This document shows, in pieces, positions 16,682 to 24,726 of a DNA stretch of 64,000 nt. The DNA comes from Rhizobium sp. BK602 (lineage in GTDB: Bacteria; Pseudomonadota; Alphaproteobacteria; Rhizobiales; Rhizobiaceae). The number at the start of each line of letters is the position of its first letter. The first letter of the stretch is position 1. The notes beneath the pieces were generated by a model. It saw nothing but the letters and a program-made list of their open reading frames with translations, did not search any database and was not told the origin of the DNA. Both the position numbers and the translations under genes were made by a program. The stretch covers positions 186,001 through 250,000 of the forward strand of contig NZ_JACIBC010000003.1 of the NCBI RefSeq assembly GCF_014195095.1. Reading direction: 5' to 3'.

Positions 16682-18073
16682 CGCAGCCCCCCTGATGGCC
16701 GGTGCCTCTCCGAGATTGCGGTAGCTGGCGCCCGGATGCGGGGCTTGCAGCCTTGGCCCCTTGCCGCCGAGCTTTTCCCGCAGCGTTCCCTGACGGTACG
16801 CCGTCTTGTAGACGCCGCGCTTCTGCAGTTCCGGCACGAGCAAATCGACGGCATCCTCAAAGCTTTCCGGCGTCACCGCATAGGCGAGGTTGAAGCCGTC
16901 CACATCCGTATCCTCGACCCATTCCTGCAAGAGATCGGCGACCGTCTGCGGCGAGCCGACGAAGACCGGGCCGAAGCCACCGATGCCGACCCAGTCCGCC
17001 ATCTCGCGCACGGTCCAGACCTTGTCAGGGTCGATGGTCGTAAAAGTCTCCACAGCCGATTGCACGGCGTTGGTATAACGGTGCCGAAGTGGCTCGTCGG
17101 GCGCGAACTGGCCGAAATCGATGCCCGTCCAGCCGGAAATCAGGGCCTGCGCGCCCTCATAGGAGACATATTTCCGGTATTCGTCGAATTTCCTTTTCGC
17201 CTCGGCGTCCGTCTCGCCGAGGATCACGGTCTGCAGGTTGAAGGCGAGGATTTCACGGGGATTGCGGCCGGCCCGTTCCGCCGCCTCGCGGACATTGGCG
17301 ACGTAACGCTTCAGGACCGGCTTCGAGGGTGCGGCGACGAAGATGCATTCGGCATGCGCGCCGGCGAAATCCTTGCCGCGGCTGGAGGCGCCGGCCTGAT
17401 AGAGCACCGGTGTCCGCTGCGGCGAGGGTTCGCTCAGATGAATGCCAGGCACGGTGAATTGCTTGCCCGCATGACGGATCGGGTGAACCTTGTCCGGATG
17501 GGTGAAGATGCCGGTCTCGCGGTCGCGCACCACGGCGCCATCCTCCCAGCTTCCTTCCCATAGCTTGTAACAGACTTCGAGATATTCCTCGGCGAGATCA
17601 TAGCGATCATCATGCTTCGTCTGCGCGGCCTGGCCGATATTCAGCGCACCGCTGTTGAGATAGGAGGTGACGATGTTCCAGCCGACCCGGCCCTTGGTCA
17701 GGTGGTCGAGCGTCGAGATGCGGCGGGCAAAGGTGTAGGGATGCTCGAAGGAGAGCGACGCCGTCAGCCCGAAGCCGAGATGTTCGGTGACATAGGCCAT
17801 GGTCGGAATAAGCTGCAGGGGGTCGTTGACCGGCACCTGCGCCGAATGACGCAGGGCCGCGTCGACATTGCCGTTCAGCACGTCATAGACGCCAAGCACG
17901 TCGGCGATGAACAAGCCGTCGAACTTGCCGCGCTCCAGCGTCTTGGCGAGATGGACCCAATAATCGAGGTCCTTGTATTTCCAGGACTGGTCGCGCGGGT
18001 GCCGCCAGAGGCCAGGCGACTGGTGACCGACGCAGTTCATGTCAAAGGCATTCAGCCTGATTTCGCGGCTCAT
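16676..18073 (-). CDS. NtaA/SnaA/DszA-family FMN-dependent monooxygenase
   Basis: 465 residues. Signatures: MNCVGHQSPGLWRHP at 11-25, GKFDGLFIADVLGVYD, ASLSFEHPYTFARR, TKGRVGWNIVTSYLNS, LWEGSWEDGAV, LYQAGASSRG, and a C-terminal GTLREKL. Uses FMNH2 and O2, typically on sulfone, sulfide or aminocarboxylate carbon centres. It follows the CUT2 permease gene with 37 bases between, so it belongs to the ATPase-permease-monooxygenase operon, suggesting it oxidises the imported compound. Its sequence differs from the three other DszA-type proteins here, so it is not a recent local copy. Confidence 0.87.
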   Translation of the reverse strand: MSREIRLNAFDMNCVGHQSPGLWRHPRDQSWKYKDLDYWVHLAKTLERGKFDGLFIADVLGVYDVLNGNVDAALRHSAQVPVNDPLQLIPTMAYVTEHLGFGLTASLSFEHPYTFARRISTLDHLTKGRVGWNIVTSYLNSGALNIGQAAQTKHDDRYDLAEEYLEVCYKLWEGSWEDGAVVRDRETGIFTHPDKVHPIRHAGKQFTVPGIHLSEPSPQRTPVLYQAGASSRGKDFAGAHAECIFVAAPSKPVLKRYVANVREAAERAGRNPREILAFNLQTVILGETDAEAKRKFDEYRKYVSYEGAQALISGWTGIDFGQFAPDEPLRHRYTNAVQSAVETFTTIDPDKVWTVREMADWVGIGGFGPVFVGSPQTVADLLQEWVEDTDVDGFNLAYAVTPESFEDAVDLLVPELQKRGVYKTAYRQGTLREKLGGKGPRLQAPHPGASYRNLGEAPAIRGAAE

Positions 18074-18110
18074 TTTCAGCTCCTTGTGGGGTCGGAGGGT
18101 AGGCGGGATG

Positions 18111-19178
18111 TCAGGAATTGGAGCGGCCGAGGCCGTAGGTCAGCGCAAGCGCCCCGACGAGCACCGCGCCCTTGACGAAATCCTGGGTGTAGTAGGGGGC
18201 GTTCAGCATGGTCAGCCCGTTGAGCAGCACGCCGACGAAAACCGCGCCGACCAGCGTGCCGAGCACATTCGGACGGCGCAGGCCGAGTACCGCAAAGCCG
18301 ATCAGCGAGGCAGCGACGGCATCCATCAACAACGAGCCGCCGGACGAGACATCGCCACGGCCGACGCGGGCGGCGATAACGATGCCGCCGAGCGAGGCCA
18401 GCGTGCCGGATATGACATAGGCGAGGGTCTTCAGCCGCGTCGTGGAGGCACCGGCGAGCCGCGTTGCCACTTCATTGCCGCCGGTCGCAAACAGCAGCCG
18501 GCCGATGCGCGTCCGCTCGGTGAGCACGAACAGTGCCAACGCGACAAGGATCATGAGGATGACCGAAACCGGCACCGTTCCGAACAGGCTGTAGCGTCCG
18601 ATCAGCAGGAAGCTGGGATCATAACTGCCGGCCGCCTTGGAGCCATCGGGCAGGATCAATCCGGAAGAGATCGAACGTCCGGCAGTCGGAATCAGCTGCA
18701 GGCCGGACAGCAGGAACATCATCGACAGCGTCGCCAGCAGGTCCGGCACCTTCAGACGGACGATGATAAAGGCATTGATCAGGCCGACCGCCGCGCCGAA
18801 GGCCAGCACCAGCGGCACGGTGGCAAAGGCATCGAGCTGCCAGACGATCATCGCATAGCTCGCGGCCATGACGCTGGAGGCGGCGACCGCGCCGATCGAG
18901 AGATCAAACCCGCCGACGGCAAGCGTCACGGTAACGCCGGCGCCAAGAATGGCGACGACAGAGACCGCCTGCAGGATGCTCATGAGATTGCCGACATTGA
19001 TGAAGGCGGGCTGGGCGGCGGTGAAGCCGACGATGAGCAGGGCGAGCAGGATGAAGACGGCACCCGACCGCAGCACGGCGCTGACGCCGGCGAGCCAGCC
19101 GCTGGCCGGGTCAGCAGCAGACGTCGGCTCGGTGCGCTCCACCGGTTGCGAGAAACTGTCATTGTCGACGGATGTCAT
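18111..19178 (-). CDS. CUT2 (ribose-type) ABC transporter permease
   Basis: 355 residues with 8-10 hydrophobic segments and RbsC/BPD_transp_2 signatures: LAVGGFDLSIGAVAASSV near 128-145, LIRLKVPDLLATLSMMF-like segment, GRYSLFGTVPVSV and ATGGNEVATRLAGAST. In this class one permease forms a homodimer and works with a double-domain ATPase. Its ATG overlaps the ATPase stop by an ATGA junction. The long polar N-terminus (about 30 residues) is normal. The organosulfur neighbours make a simple sugar cargo doubtful. Confidence 0.88.
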   Translation of the reverse strand: MTSVDNDSFSQPVERTEPTSAADPASGWLAGVSAVLRSGAVFILLALLIVGFTAAQPAFINVGNLMSILQAVSVVAILGAGVTVTLAVGGFDLSIGAVAASSVMAASYAMIVWQLDAFATVPLVLAFGAAVGLINAFIIVRLKVPDLLATLSMMFLLSGLQLIPTAGRSISSGLILPDGSKAAGSYDPSFLLIGRYSLFGTVPVSVILMILVALALFVLTERTRIGRLLFATGGNEVATRLAGASTTRLKTLAYVISGTLASLGGIVIAARVGRGDVSSGGSLLMDAVAASLIGFAVLGLRRPNVLGTLVGAVFVGVLLNGLTMLNAPYYTQDFVKGAVLVGALALTYGLGRSNS

Positions 19179-20656
19179 GCGGGGATGTCCTCGATAGTAT
19201 GTGGGTTTGCCGCCTCGCTGAGGGGCGTCAGGCTGTGCCGGTCGATCACGAGAATGCGGTCGGCTACCTCATAGGCCTCCTCCGGATCGGAGGTAGCGAT
19301 CAGGGTGGCGCGGTCGCTTTGGCGGCGGATGGCCTGGATGATGTCGTGCCGGGCGCCGACATCGACGCCCTGGAAGGGTTCGTCGAGCAGCAGAAGCCGG
19401 CTGCGTTCCGCTTCCCAGCGGGCGAGTACAACCTTCTGCTGATTGCCGCCCGATAGCGTCCAGACGGAGGCGAGGGGGCCTGGTGCCTTGATCCTGAGGC
19501 GGTCGATTGCCTTTTCCGCCTCCCGCCGCTCGCGATCACCCCACAGGAAGCCGCTCGGAAACCAGCGTGCGAGATGCGGCAGGCTGATGGTGCTGGCGAC
19601 GGAATTGCCCGGCCAGGCGAGCGGCATCAGCGATGAGCGATGGCGGTCTTCCGCAGCCATGGCGATACCGGCGGCAATCGCCTCAGCCGGATTTTTCGGA
19701 TGATAGGCCTTACCGTCGAGCTGCATGTCGCCCTCGGCGAGTTGCGTCAGACCGAAAATCGCCGACAAAAGCCGGCTCTTGCCGGCGCCGAGCACGCCGG
19801 TGATAGCGACGACTTCGCCTTCTCGCAGCGAGAGATCGAGCGGGGCGGCATTTACCAACAGACGCGCATTGCGCATTTCGAAGACCGGTCTGCCGCCAAT
19901 ACTGCGCACGTCAGGCCGCGCCGATTGCAGCTTGCGGCCGATCATGGTTTCGATGGCGGCGGGAAAATCGATCGGCCGCTTGAAGGCGCCGACGACGCGG
20001 CCACCACGCATGACCAGCGCCCGATCGGCGATCGCGTCCAGATCCGCCGTGCGATGGGAAATATAGAGGATCGCCAGTCCCTGGCTCTTCAGCCGCAGGA
20101 GGATATCGAAGAGACGACGGCTTTCCTGGCCGGAAAGGCTCGCCGTGGGTTCGTCGAGGATCAGCAGGTCGGCCCGGTCGGCCAAAGCGCGCGCCACCGC
20201 CACCAGTTGCCGATCGGCGGCCGGGAGATCGCCAAAATCCCGGTCGAGGGGCAAGGAAAAGCCGGCGATCTCCAATATGGCTCGGGCCCTGGCGCGAAGA
20301 CCGGCACGCGAAACAAAAAACGGAACCCGCCGGTCGGCGAAGCGCGGCAACAGCAATGCGTCGGCGACGGTAAGGCCGGGAGCGCCGACGAGATCGGTCG
20401 ATTGATGGACGGTGACGATCCCGGCGCGCGTTGCCTCCGCCGGGGTTGCCGGTGTGAAGCCGTGCCCCTTGAAGCGGATGGCGCCGCCGTCGGCCTCAAG
20501 CGAGCCGGACAATATCTTCACCAGGGTCGATTTGCCGGCGCCATTGGCACCCATCAACGCGACGATTTCACCGCGCTCGATGGAAAGGCTCGCATCGGCG
20601 AGCGCGCGCGTCGAACCAAAGCTGCGCGTGAGATTTTCGACTTGAAGCAGGGGCAT
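19175..20656 (-). CDS. CUT2 ABC transporter ATP-binding protein (RbsA-like)
   Basis: 493 residues with two ATPase domains. Domain 1 has Walker A GANGAGKST at 36-44, a divergent signature LPAADRQLVAVARAL and Walker B LLILDEPTASLS. Domain 2 has a degenerate P-loop (GVLGAGKSRLL), signature LSGGNQQKVVLARW and LLLLDEPFQGVDVG. This asymmetric pattern is normal for RbsA/MglA. The ATG at 20656 is preferred over a longer N-terminus because all homologs I recall start close to the first beta strand, and GGAAG lies about 9 bases upstream. It is the first gene of a minus-strand operon, divergent from the binding protein gene. Confidence 0.88.
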   Translation of the reverse strand: MPLLQVENLTRSFGSTRALADASLSIERGEIVALMGANGAGKSTLVKILSGSLEADGGAIRFKGHGFTPATPAEATRAGIVTVHQSTDLVGAPGLTVADALLLPRFADRRVPFFVSRAGLRARARAILEIAGFSLPLDRDFGDLPAADRQLVAVARALADRADLLILDEPTASLSGQESRRLFDILLRLKSQGLAILYISHRTADLDAIADRALVMRGGRVVGAFKRPIDFPAAIETMIGRKLQSARPDVRSIGGRPVFEMRNARLLVNAAPLDLSLREGEVVAITGVLGAGKSRLLSAIFGLTQLAEGDMQLDGKAYHPKNPAEAIAAGIAMAAEDRHRSSLMPLAWPGNSVASTISLPHLARWFPSGFLWGDRERREAEKAIDRLRIKAPGPLASVWTLSGGNQQKVVLARWEAERSRLLLLDEPFQGVDVGARHDIIQAIRRQSDRATLIATSDPEEAYEVADRILVIDRHSLTPLSEAANPHTIEDIPA

Positions 20657-20783
20657 GCGATGTCTTCCGGTTTCTCGGAATAATGCCCCGGCGCGTAGCC
20701 GAACTTCCAGGCACGGCATTTCCGGGACGAAGGCGAAGGTGGAACAAAGAATCTCCGGAAGGGGCAAAAATCAGATCATTTAC

Positions 20784-20817
20784 TCTACTAAAAACATAGA
20801 TATTATTTCTAATAGAT
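20784..20817. promoter_or_regulatory. AT-rich TCTA/TAGA element in the divergent promoter (site A)
   Basis: Contains TCTA-N9-TAGA at 20784-20800 and the overlapping dyad-like ATAGATATTATTTCTAATAG at 20796-20815. The reverse complement of the latter closely resembles the element at 56723-56742. It ends about 67 bases before the binding-protein ATG and about 130 bases before the ATPase ATG, so it could control both arms. The regulator is unknown; a sulfur-responsive LysR protein is one guess. Confidence 0.45.
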
Positions 20818-20883
20818 TGACGCGTCGCCGGGCAACCCTGTCCGTCAGACGACGCTTTTCGATCGACCATAAGGAACACGGCA

Positions 20884-21930
20884 ATGAAATCTCTCGTACG
20901 GCTTGCCCTGTCTGCTGCCGTCATTCCCTTCGTCCTCTTGCAGCCGGCCCATGCGGACGGCATCGCCGGCGCACCGGCTCCCTTCGATAAAGGCGGCGTC
21001 AAGTTGGCGCTGATCAGCTATATCTCCGCCGGCGACTTCTTCCAGGCCTATCAGGCGGGCGCGGAGGCGCAGGCCAAGGCGCTGGGCATCGATCTTCGCG
21101 TCTTCCCGGGCCGCCAGGACGCCGCCGAGCAGCGAGAGCAGATCCTGCAGGCCGTCAATCTCGGCGTCAGCGGCATCGTCATCGATCACGGCCTGCCGGA
21201 ATCGCTTGGCGACGTCGTGCAGCAGGCGCTCGACAAAGGCATCAAGATCGTCGCCTTCGACGTCAACCTCAACAATCCAAAGATCCCGCAAGTCGAACAG
21301 AGCGACCACGAACTGGCGCAGCAGGCGCTCGACCAGGCGGCGAAGGATAATGGCAAGAGCTTCGCCGCAGGCTATGTCTACGTCGCAGGCTTCGCGCCGC
21401 TCGACCGCCGCAACGAGATCTGGGACAAATTCAAGGCCGCCAATCCGGGCGTCGTCGAAAAGGCGCGTTTCGGCAATGTCAGCGACACGACGGCCACCAG
21501 CACGGCCGATCAGGCAAAGGCGGCGCTGACGGCCAATCCGGATATCAAGGTGGTCTTCGCGCCCTATGACGAGTTCGCTCGCGGCGTGAAGCTGGCTGCC
21601 GGCGACCTTGGCGTCTCCGACAAGATCAAGATCTATTCCGCCGATGTCTCCACCGCCGACATCCAGGAGATCATCGAGCCGGGCAGCCCCTGGGTCGCGA
21701 CCGCCGCCACCAATCCCGCCGTCGTCGGTGCCGTCTCGGTGCGCGCCGCCGCCCTGCAGATCGCCGGACAGGACGTGCCGCACCAGATCACCGTCAAGCC
21801 GACGCTGCTGACCCAGGAAAGCCTGCGCGCTGCGGGCGTGAAGACCATCGAGGATCTGGCTGCCAAGATCCCGGCCTTCAGCACCAGCGACGCGGTGACG
21901 GCGAGCTGGATCCCAGCCAAGCTGTTCTGA
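20884..21930 (+). CDS. CUT2 ABC transporter substrate-binding protein
   Basis: 348 residues. Signal peptide SLVRLALSAAVIPFVLLQPAHA with cleavage near residue 23. The periplasmic binding protein type 1 fold is visible: VKLALISYISAGDFFQAYQAGAEAQ, ILQAVNLGVSGIVIDHGLPE, IKIVAFDVNLNN, and VVFAPYDEFARGVKLAA. AAGGAA upstream supports the start. The ATPase and permease genes run the other way from the shared promoter, and an SfnB/DszC-like flavoprotein gene follows. Cargo could be a sugar, or a sulfur-containing compound given the neighbours. Confidence 0.88.
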   Translation: MKSLVRLALSAAVIPFVLLQPAHADGIAGAPAPFDKGGVKLALISYISAGDFFQAYQAGAEAQAKALGIDLRVFPGRQDAAEQREQILQAVNLGVSGIVIDHGLPESLGDVVQQALDKGIKIVAFDVNLNNPKIPQVEQSDHELAQQALDQAAKDNGKSFAAGYVYVAGFAPLDRRNEIWDKFKAANPGVVEKARFGNVSDTTATSTADQAKAALTANPDIKVVFAPYDEFARGVKLAAGDLGVSDKIKIYSADVSTADIQEIIEPGSPWVATAATNPAVVGAVSVRAAALQIAGQDVPHQITVKPTLLTQESLRAAGVKTIEDLAAKIPAFSTSDAVTASWIPAKLF

Positions 21931-21948
21931 GCTTCACGATAGGACGTG

Positions 21949-21977
21949 TGCGGCGGGTCATCTTCGGGCCCGCCGCA
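21949..21977 (+). promoter_or_regulatory. Stem-loop after the CUT2 binding-protein gene
   Basis: TGCGGCGGG and CCCGCCGCA form a 9-bp perfect stem around an 11-nt loop between the binding-protein gene and the flavoprotein gene. No T-run. Probably a partial terminator or transcript stabiliser; role inferred. Confidence 0.6.
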
Positions 21978-22015
21978 TCATCACTTCAAGCGATCGATGG
22001 ATCGGGAGTTCCCAC

Positions 22016-23227
22016 ATGAGCAAATCCAATGTCGTCTTCGCCGTCAGCCATGGCACCGGGCGGGATGCGTTATTTTCAACTGCGACGGAGATTTCGGCCG
22101 ATTTCGCGAAGCGCGCGGCTGAACTCGACCTCGAAGGCCTGCCACCGCTGAAAGAGATCATCCGGCTGAAGAACTCCGGTCTCCTCAATGCGCTGCATGC
22201 CCCGCAGATCGGCGGCGGCGGCCTGAACTGGGTCGATGCGTTGAAGCTGGTCCGCATCATCTCACGCGGCGAAAGCTCACTCGGCCAGCTTCTCGGCTAC
22301 CACTTCGTCAACAGCCAATATATCTATTGGGCGATCGAAGACGCGGCCCGCGCTCATGCGCTTGGCGCAGAGACGGTGGCAAAGAATTACTATTGGGGTG
22401 CCGCCGTCAATCCGCGCGATCCGGGACTGGAACTGACGCGACGCGGCAATAGCTATGTGCTCAACGGTCGCAAGTCCTTCTCGACGGCCGCCCATATCTC
22501 CGACTACATCAATGCCAATGCCGCGCTTGACGGCAAGGTCGCGAGCTTCGCGGTGCCGACCAACCGTCCCGGCTATATAGCCAATGACGACTGGGACAAT
22601 ATCGGCCAGCGGCTCTCCGACAGCGGTACCGTCGAATTCCGCGATTTCCCGGTCTACGAGGAGGACTTCATCGCGCCGCCCGTCGCGCCGGATGCGGCTC
22701 CGCCGGTGCTTTCGACCTTCAACACCCCGTTGATCCAGCTCGTCTTCGTCAATTTCTACCTCGGCACCGCAGAAGGCGCTCTGCAAGCCGCACTCGATTA
22801 TGTACGCACGACGACGCGGCCCTGGATCACCTCCGGCGTCGAGAAGGCCTCAGACGACCCCTATATTCTTGAGCGGGTGGGCGAATTCACCGCGGCGTTG
22901 AAGGCTTCGGTCGCACTCGCCGACAGCGCCGCCGAGGCTGTCCAGGCGGCTCTGTCGCGCGGCCGCGATGTGACCGCACGGGAACGTGGCGAAGCAGCGG
23001 CGGAAGCCTATGCGGCAAAGGTCCACGCCACCAATGTTTCGCTCGATATCACCTCGCGCGTCTTCGAGCTGACTGGTGCCCGCTCCACGGCGTCGAGCTA
23101 CCGGTTCGACCGCTTCTGGCGCAATGTCCGCACCCACACGCTGCACGATCCGGTGTTCTACAAGGCAAAGGAAGTCGGTGAATTCGTCCTGAACGACAAG
23201 ATTCCAGCGGTCAGCCTCTATAGCTGA
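22016..23227 (+). CDS. Acyl-CoA-dehydrogenase-fold flavin monooxygenase (SfnB/DszC-like)
   Basis: 403 residues. Conserved blocks: LKNSGLLNALHAPQIGGGG near 50-68, LGQLLGYHFVNSQY, LNGRKSFSTAAHISDY near 150, DDWDNIGQRLSDSGTVEF, and a C-terminal FDRFWRNVRTHTLHDP. The last block and the D-W-D-x-I/F-G-Q-R motif mark the sulfur-oxidising group (DszC, SfnB) as opposed to true acyl-CoA dehydrogenases. These use reduced flavin and O2 to oxygenate a sulfur atom. GGGAG 7 bases before the ATG supports the start. Probably co-transcribed with the CUT2 binding protein. Confidence 0.82.
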   Translation: MSKSNVVFAVSHGTGRDALFSTATEISADFAKRAAELDLEGLPPLKEIIRLKNSGLLNALHAPQIGGGGLNWVDALKLVRIISRGESSLGQLLGYHFVNSQYIYWAIEDAARAHALGAETVAKNYYWGAAVNPRDPGLELTRRGNSYVLNGRKSFSTAAHISDYINANAALDGKVASFAVPTNRPGYIANDDWDNIGQRLSDSGTVEFRDFPVYEEDFIAPPVAPDAAPPVLSTFNTPLIQLVFVNFYLGTAEGALQAALDYVRTTTRPWITSGVEKASDDPYILERVGEFTAALKASVALADSAAEAVQAALSRGRDVTARERGEAAAEAYAAKVHATNVSLDITSRVFELTGARSTASSYRFDRFWRNVRTHTLHDPVFYKAKEVGEFVLNDKIPAVSLYS

Positions 23228-23251
23228 CCGGCATCCTCCCAAGATGCAAGA

Positions 23252-23283
23252 AAAGCCCGCTCCGGCGTCGGAGCGGGCTTTTT
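23252..23283. terminator. Rho-independent terminator, bidirectional
   Basis: AAAGCCCGCTCC pairs with GGAGCGGGCTTT around a GGCGTC loop, followed by a T-run; the A-rich left flank gives a T-run in the other direction. It sits between two convergent flavoprotein genes and can stop both. This is the clearest terminator in the window. Confidence 0.9.
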
Positions 23284-23293
23284 CGTTGGGAGC

Positions 23294-24511
23294 TTACAGC
23301 GCGCCGTTCTTGGGTGGCGTCACACCGTTCAGATGATAGTTGCCCACCACATGATATTTCCAGCGCACGGGGTCGTGCAGCGTGTGAGTACGCGCATTGC
23401 GCCAATGGCGGTCGAGATTGAGGCCGACGCGGACGGATGATGTGCCGGCCAGCTCGAACAGCGTGTTGGATGCCTCCAGCGCGATTTCCGTGGTCAGCAC
23501 CTTGGCGGCCGCCACGGCAAGCGTTGCCGCTACGACATTGGCCTCGCTAGGATCGATCTGGGCGATATCGACCTTCAGTCCCGCGCGCTCGACAAGAGCG
23601 GTTGCCGCCTCGATCCGGATGGCGATCTGCCCGATCCTGGCGATGGTCAGCGGATCGTCGGAGGCGCGCTCGACGCCGCTATCCATCCAGGGACGCGAGG
23701 TGTTCCTCACGAAGTCGAGCGTCTCGGCAAAGGCGGCGCGGGCTATGCCGAGATCGACACCGGCATGAATGATCTGCCCGACGGAGCCGATCGTCGTGGG
23801 ACGTTCGAAGCCCTTGTGGTGAGAAACGACGGCGTCGGCGCGAACATAGACATTGTTGAGGATCGTCGTGCCGCTGCCGGTCGTCCGCTGGCCGAAGCCG
23901 TCCCAGTCGTCGACGATCTCGATGCCTTCGGTGCCGCGCGAGACGAAGGACATGGTCAGGTGGTCGTTCTCGTCGAGCGCGAAGATCGTGATCCAGTCGG
24001 CGAAGATGACGCCGGTCGAATAATATTTGCGGCCGTTGATGCGGTAACCCAATCCTTCGCGGGTGATGCGGGTATTGTAATGGCCGACGGTTTTGGTGCC
24101 TTTTTCGGACAGCGCATTGCCGAAGCGGTCGCCGGCAAGCGCCCGGCCGAAGAAGAAGCGCTTCTGCTCCTCGCTGCCGTCAACGCGCAGCGCTTCGAGA
24201 ATATAGAAATGGTTCTGCGGTATCTGCCCGATCGAGCCGTCTGCCTCGGCGAGAATGGCGGTAACCTCGGCCAGAACCGCGTTGGAGACATCGAGCCCGC
24301 CATATTCGGAGGGAACGGTGATCGACAGCAGGCCCGATTGCGACAAGGCATCGAGCTCCTGATGAGGCAGCAAGCGGTCGATGTCGCGGCTGGAGGCCGC
24401 CGTGGCAAACTGCTTCGCGAGTGCGCGCGCCGCTGAAATTGCCTCCTCTTCGCTCGCCAGTCGGGCCGCCACTGGGCGAATTCGATCTGTCTGTTGCACG
24501 GCTAGATCCAT
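23294..24511 (-). CDS. SfnB-family sulfur acquisition oxidoreductase
   Basis: 405 residues of the acyl-CoA dehydrogenase fold. SfnB-like blocks: LDALSQSGLLSITVPSEYGG near 52-71, GSIGQIPQNHFYILEALR near 92-109, INGRKYYSTGVIFADW, DDWDGFGQRTTGSGTT, and LDRHWRNARTHTLHDP at the C-terminus. SfnB proteins act in assimilation of dimethyl sulfone and other organosulfur under sulfate limitation. It is monocistronic and convergent with the preceding flavoprotein gene. The AT-rich element at 24579-24598 lies about 68 bases before its start. Confidence 0.87.
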   Translation of the reverse strand: MDLAVQQTDRIRPVAARLASEEEAISAARALAKQFATAASSRDIDRLLPHQELDALSQSGLLSITVPSEYGGLDVSNAVLAEVTAILAEADGSIGQIPQNHFYILEALRVDGSEEQKRFFFGRALAGDRFGNALSEKGTKTVGHYNTRITREGLGYRINGRKYYSTGVIFADWITIFALDENDHLTMSFVSRGTEGIEIVDDWDGFGQRTTGSGTTILNNVYVRADAVVSHHKGFERPTTIGSVGQIIHAGVDLGIARAAFAETLDFVRNTSRPWMDSGVERASDDPLTIARIGQIAIRIEAATALVERAGLKVDIAQIDPSEANVVAATLAVAAAKVLTTEIALEASNTLFELAGTSSVRVGLNLDRHWRNARTHTLHDPVRWKYHVVGNYHLNGVTPPKNGAL

Positions 24512-24578
24512 CTGCGCTCTCCTAATTCCAGCGGCCTATGGGTGCCGGATGTCGATGCGGAAGATAAGGGCGTAAATT

Positions 24579-24598
24579 CTATAGATAGACTCTATTAT
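24579..24598. promoter_or_regulatory. AT-rich TCTA/TAGA element upstream of the SfnB gene (site B)
   Basis: CTATAGATAGACTCTATTAT, an AT-rich stretch with two CTAT half-sites about 14 bases apart. It lies about 68 bases before the SfnB-type start on the minus strand and is similar in composition and spacing to sites A and C. It may also affect the divergent DUF763 gene. Confidence 0.4.
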
Positions 24599-24726
24599 AA
24601 AAAGTTTTTCGGCCATGTGGCCGCGAGGCCGGCGGTTCGGAGCGCAGCAGGGCGCCGCCAATGAAATCGCCGCATGGCGCAATCCGGCGTCAGCGATTAC
24701 AATGCCTTTTCCTGAGACGGAGACTG

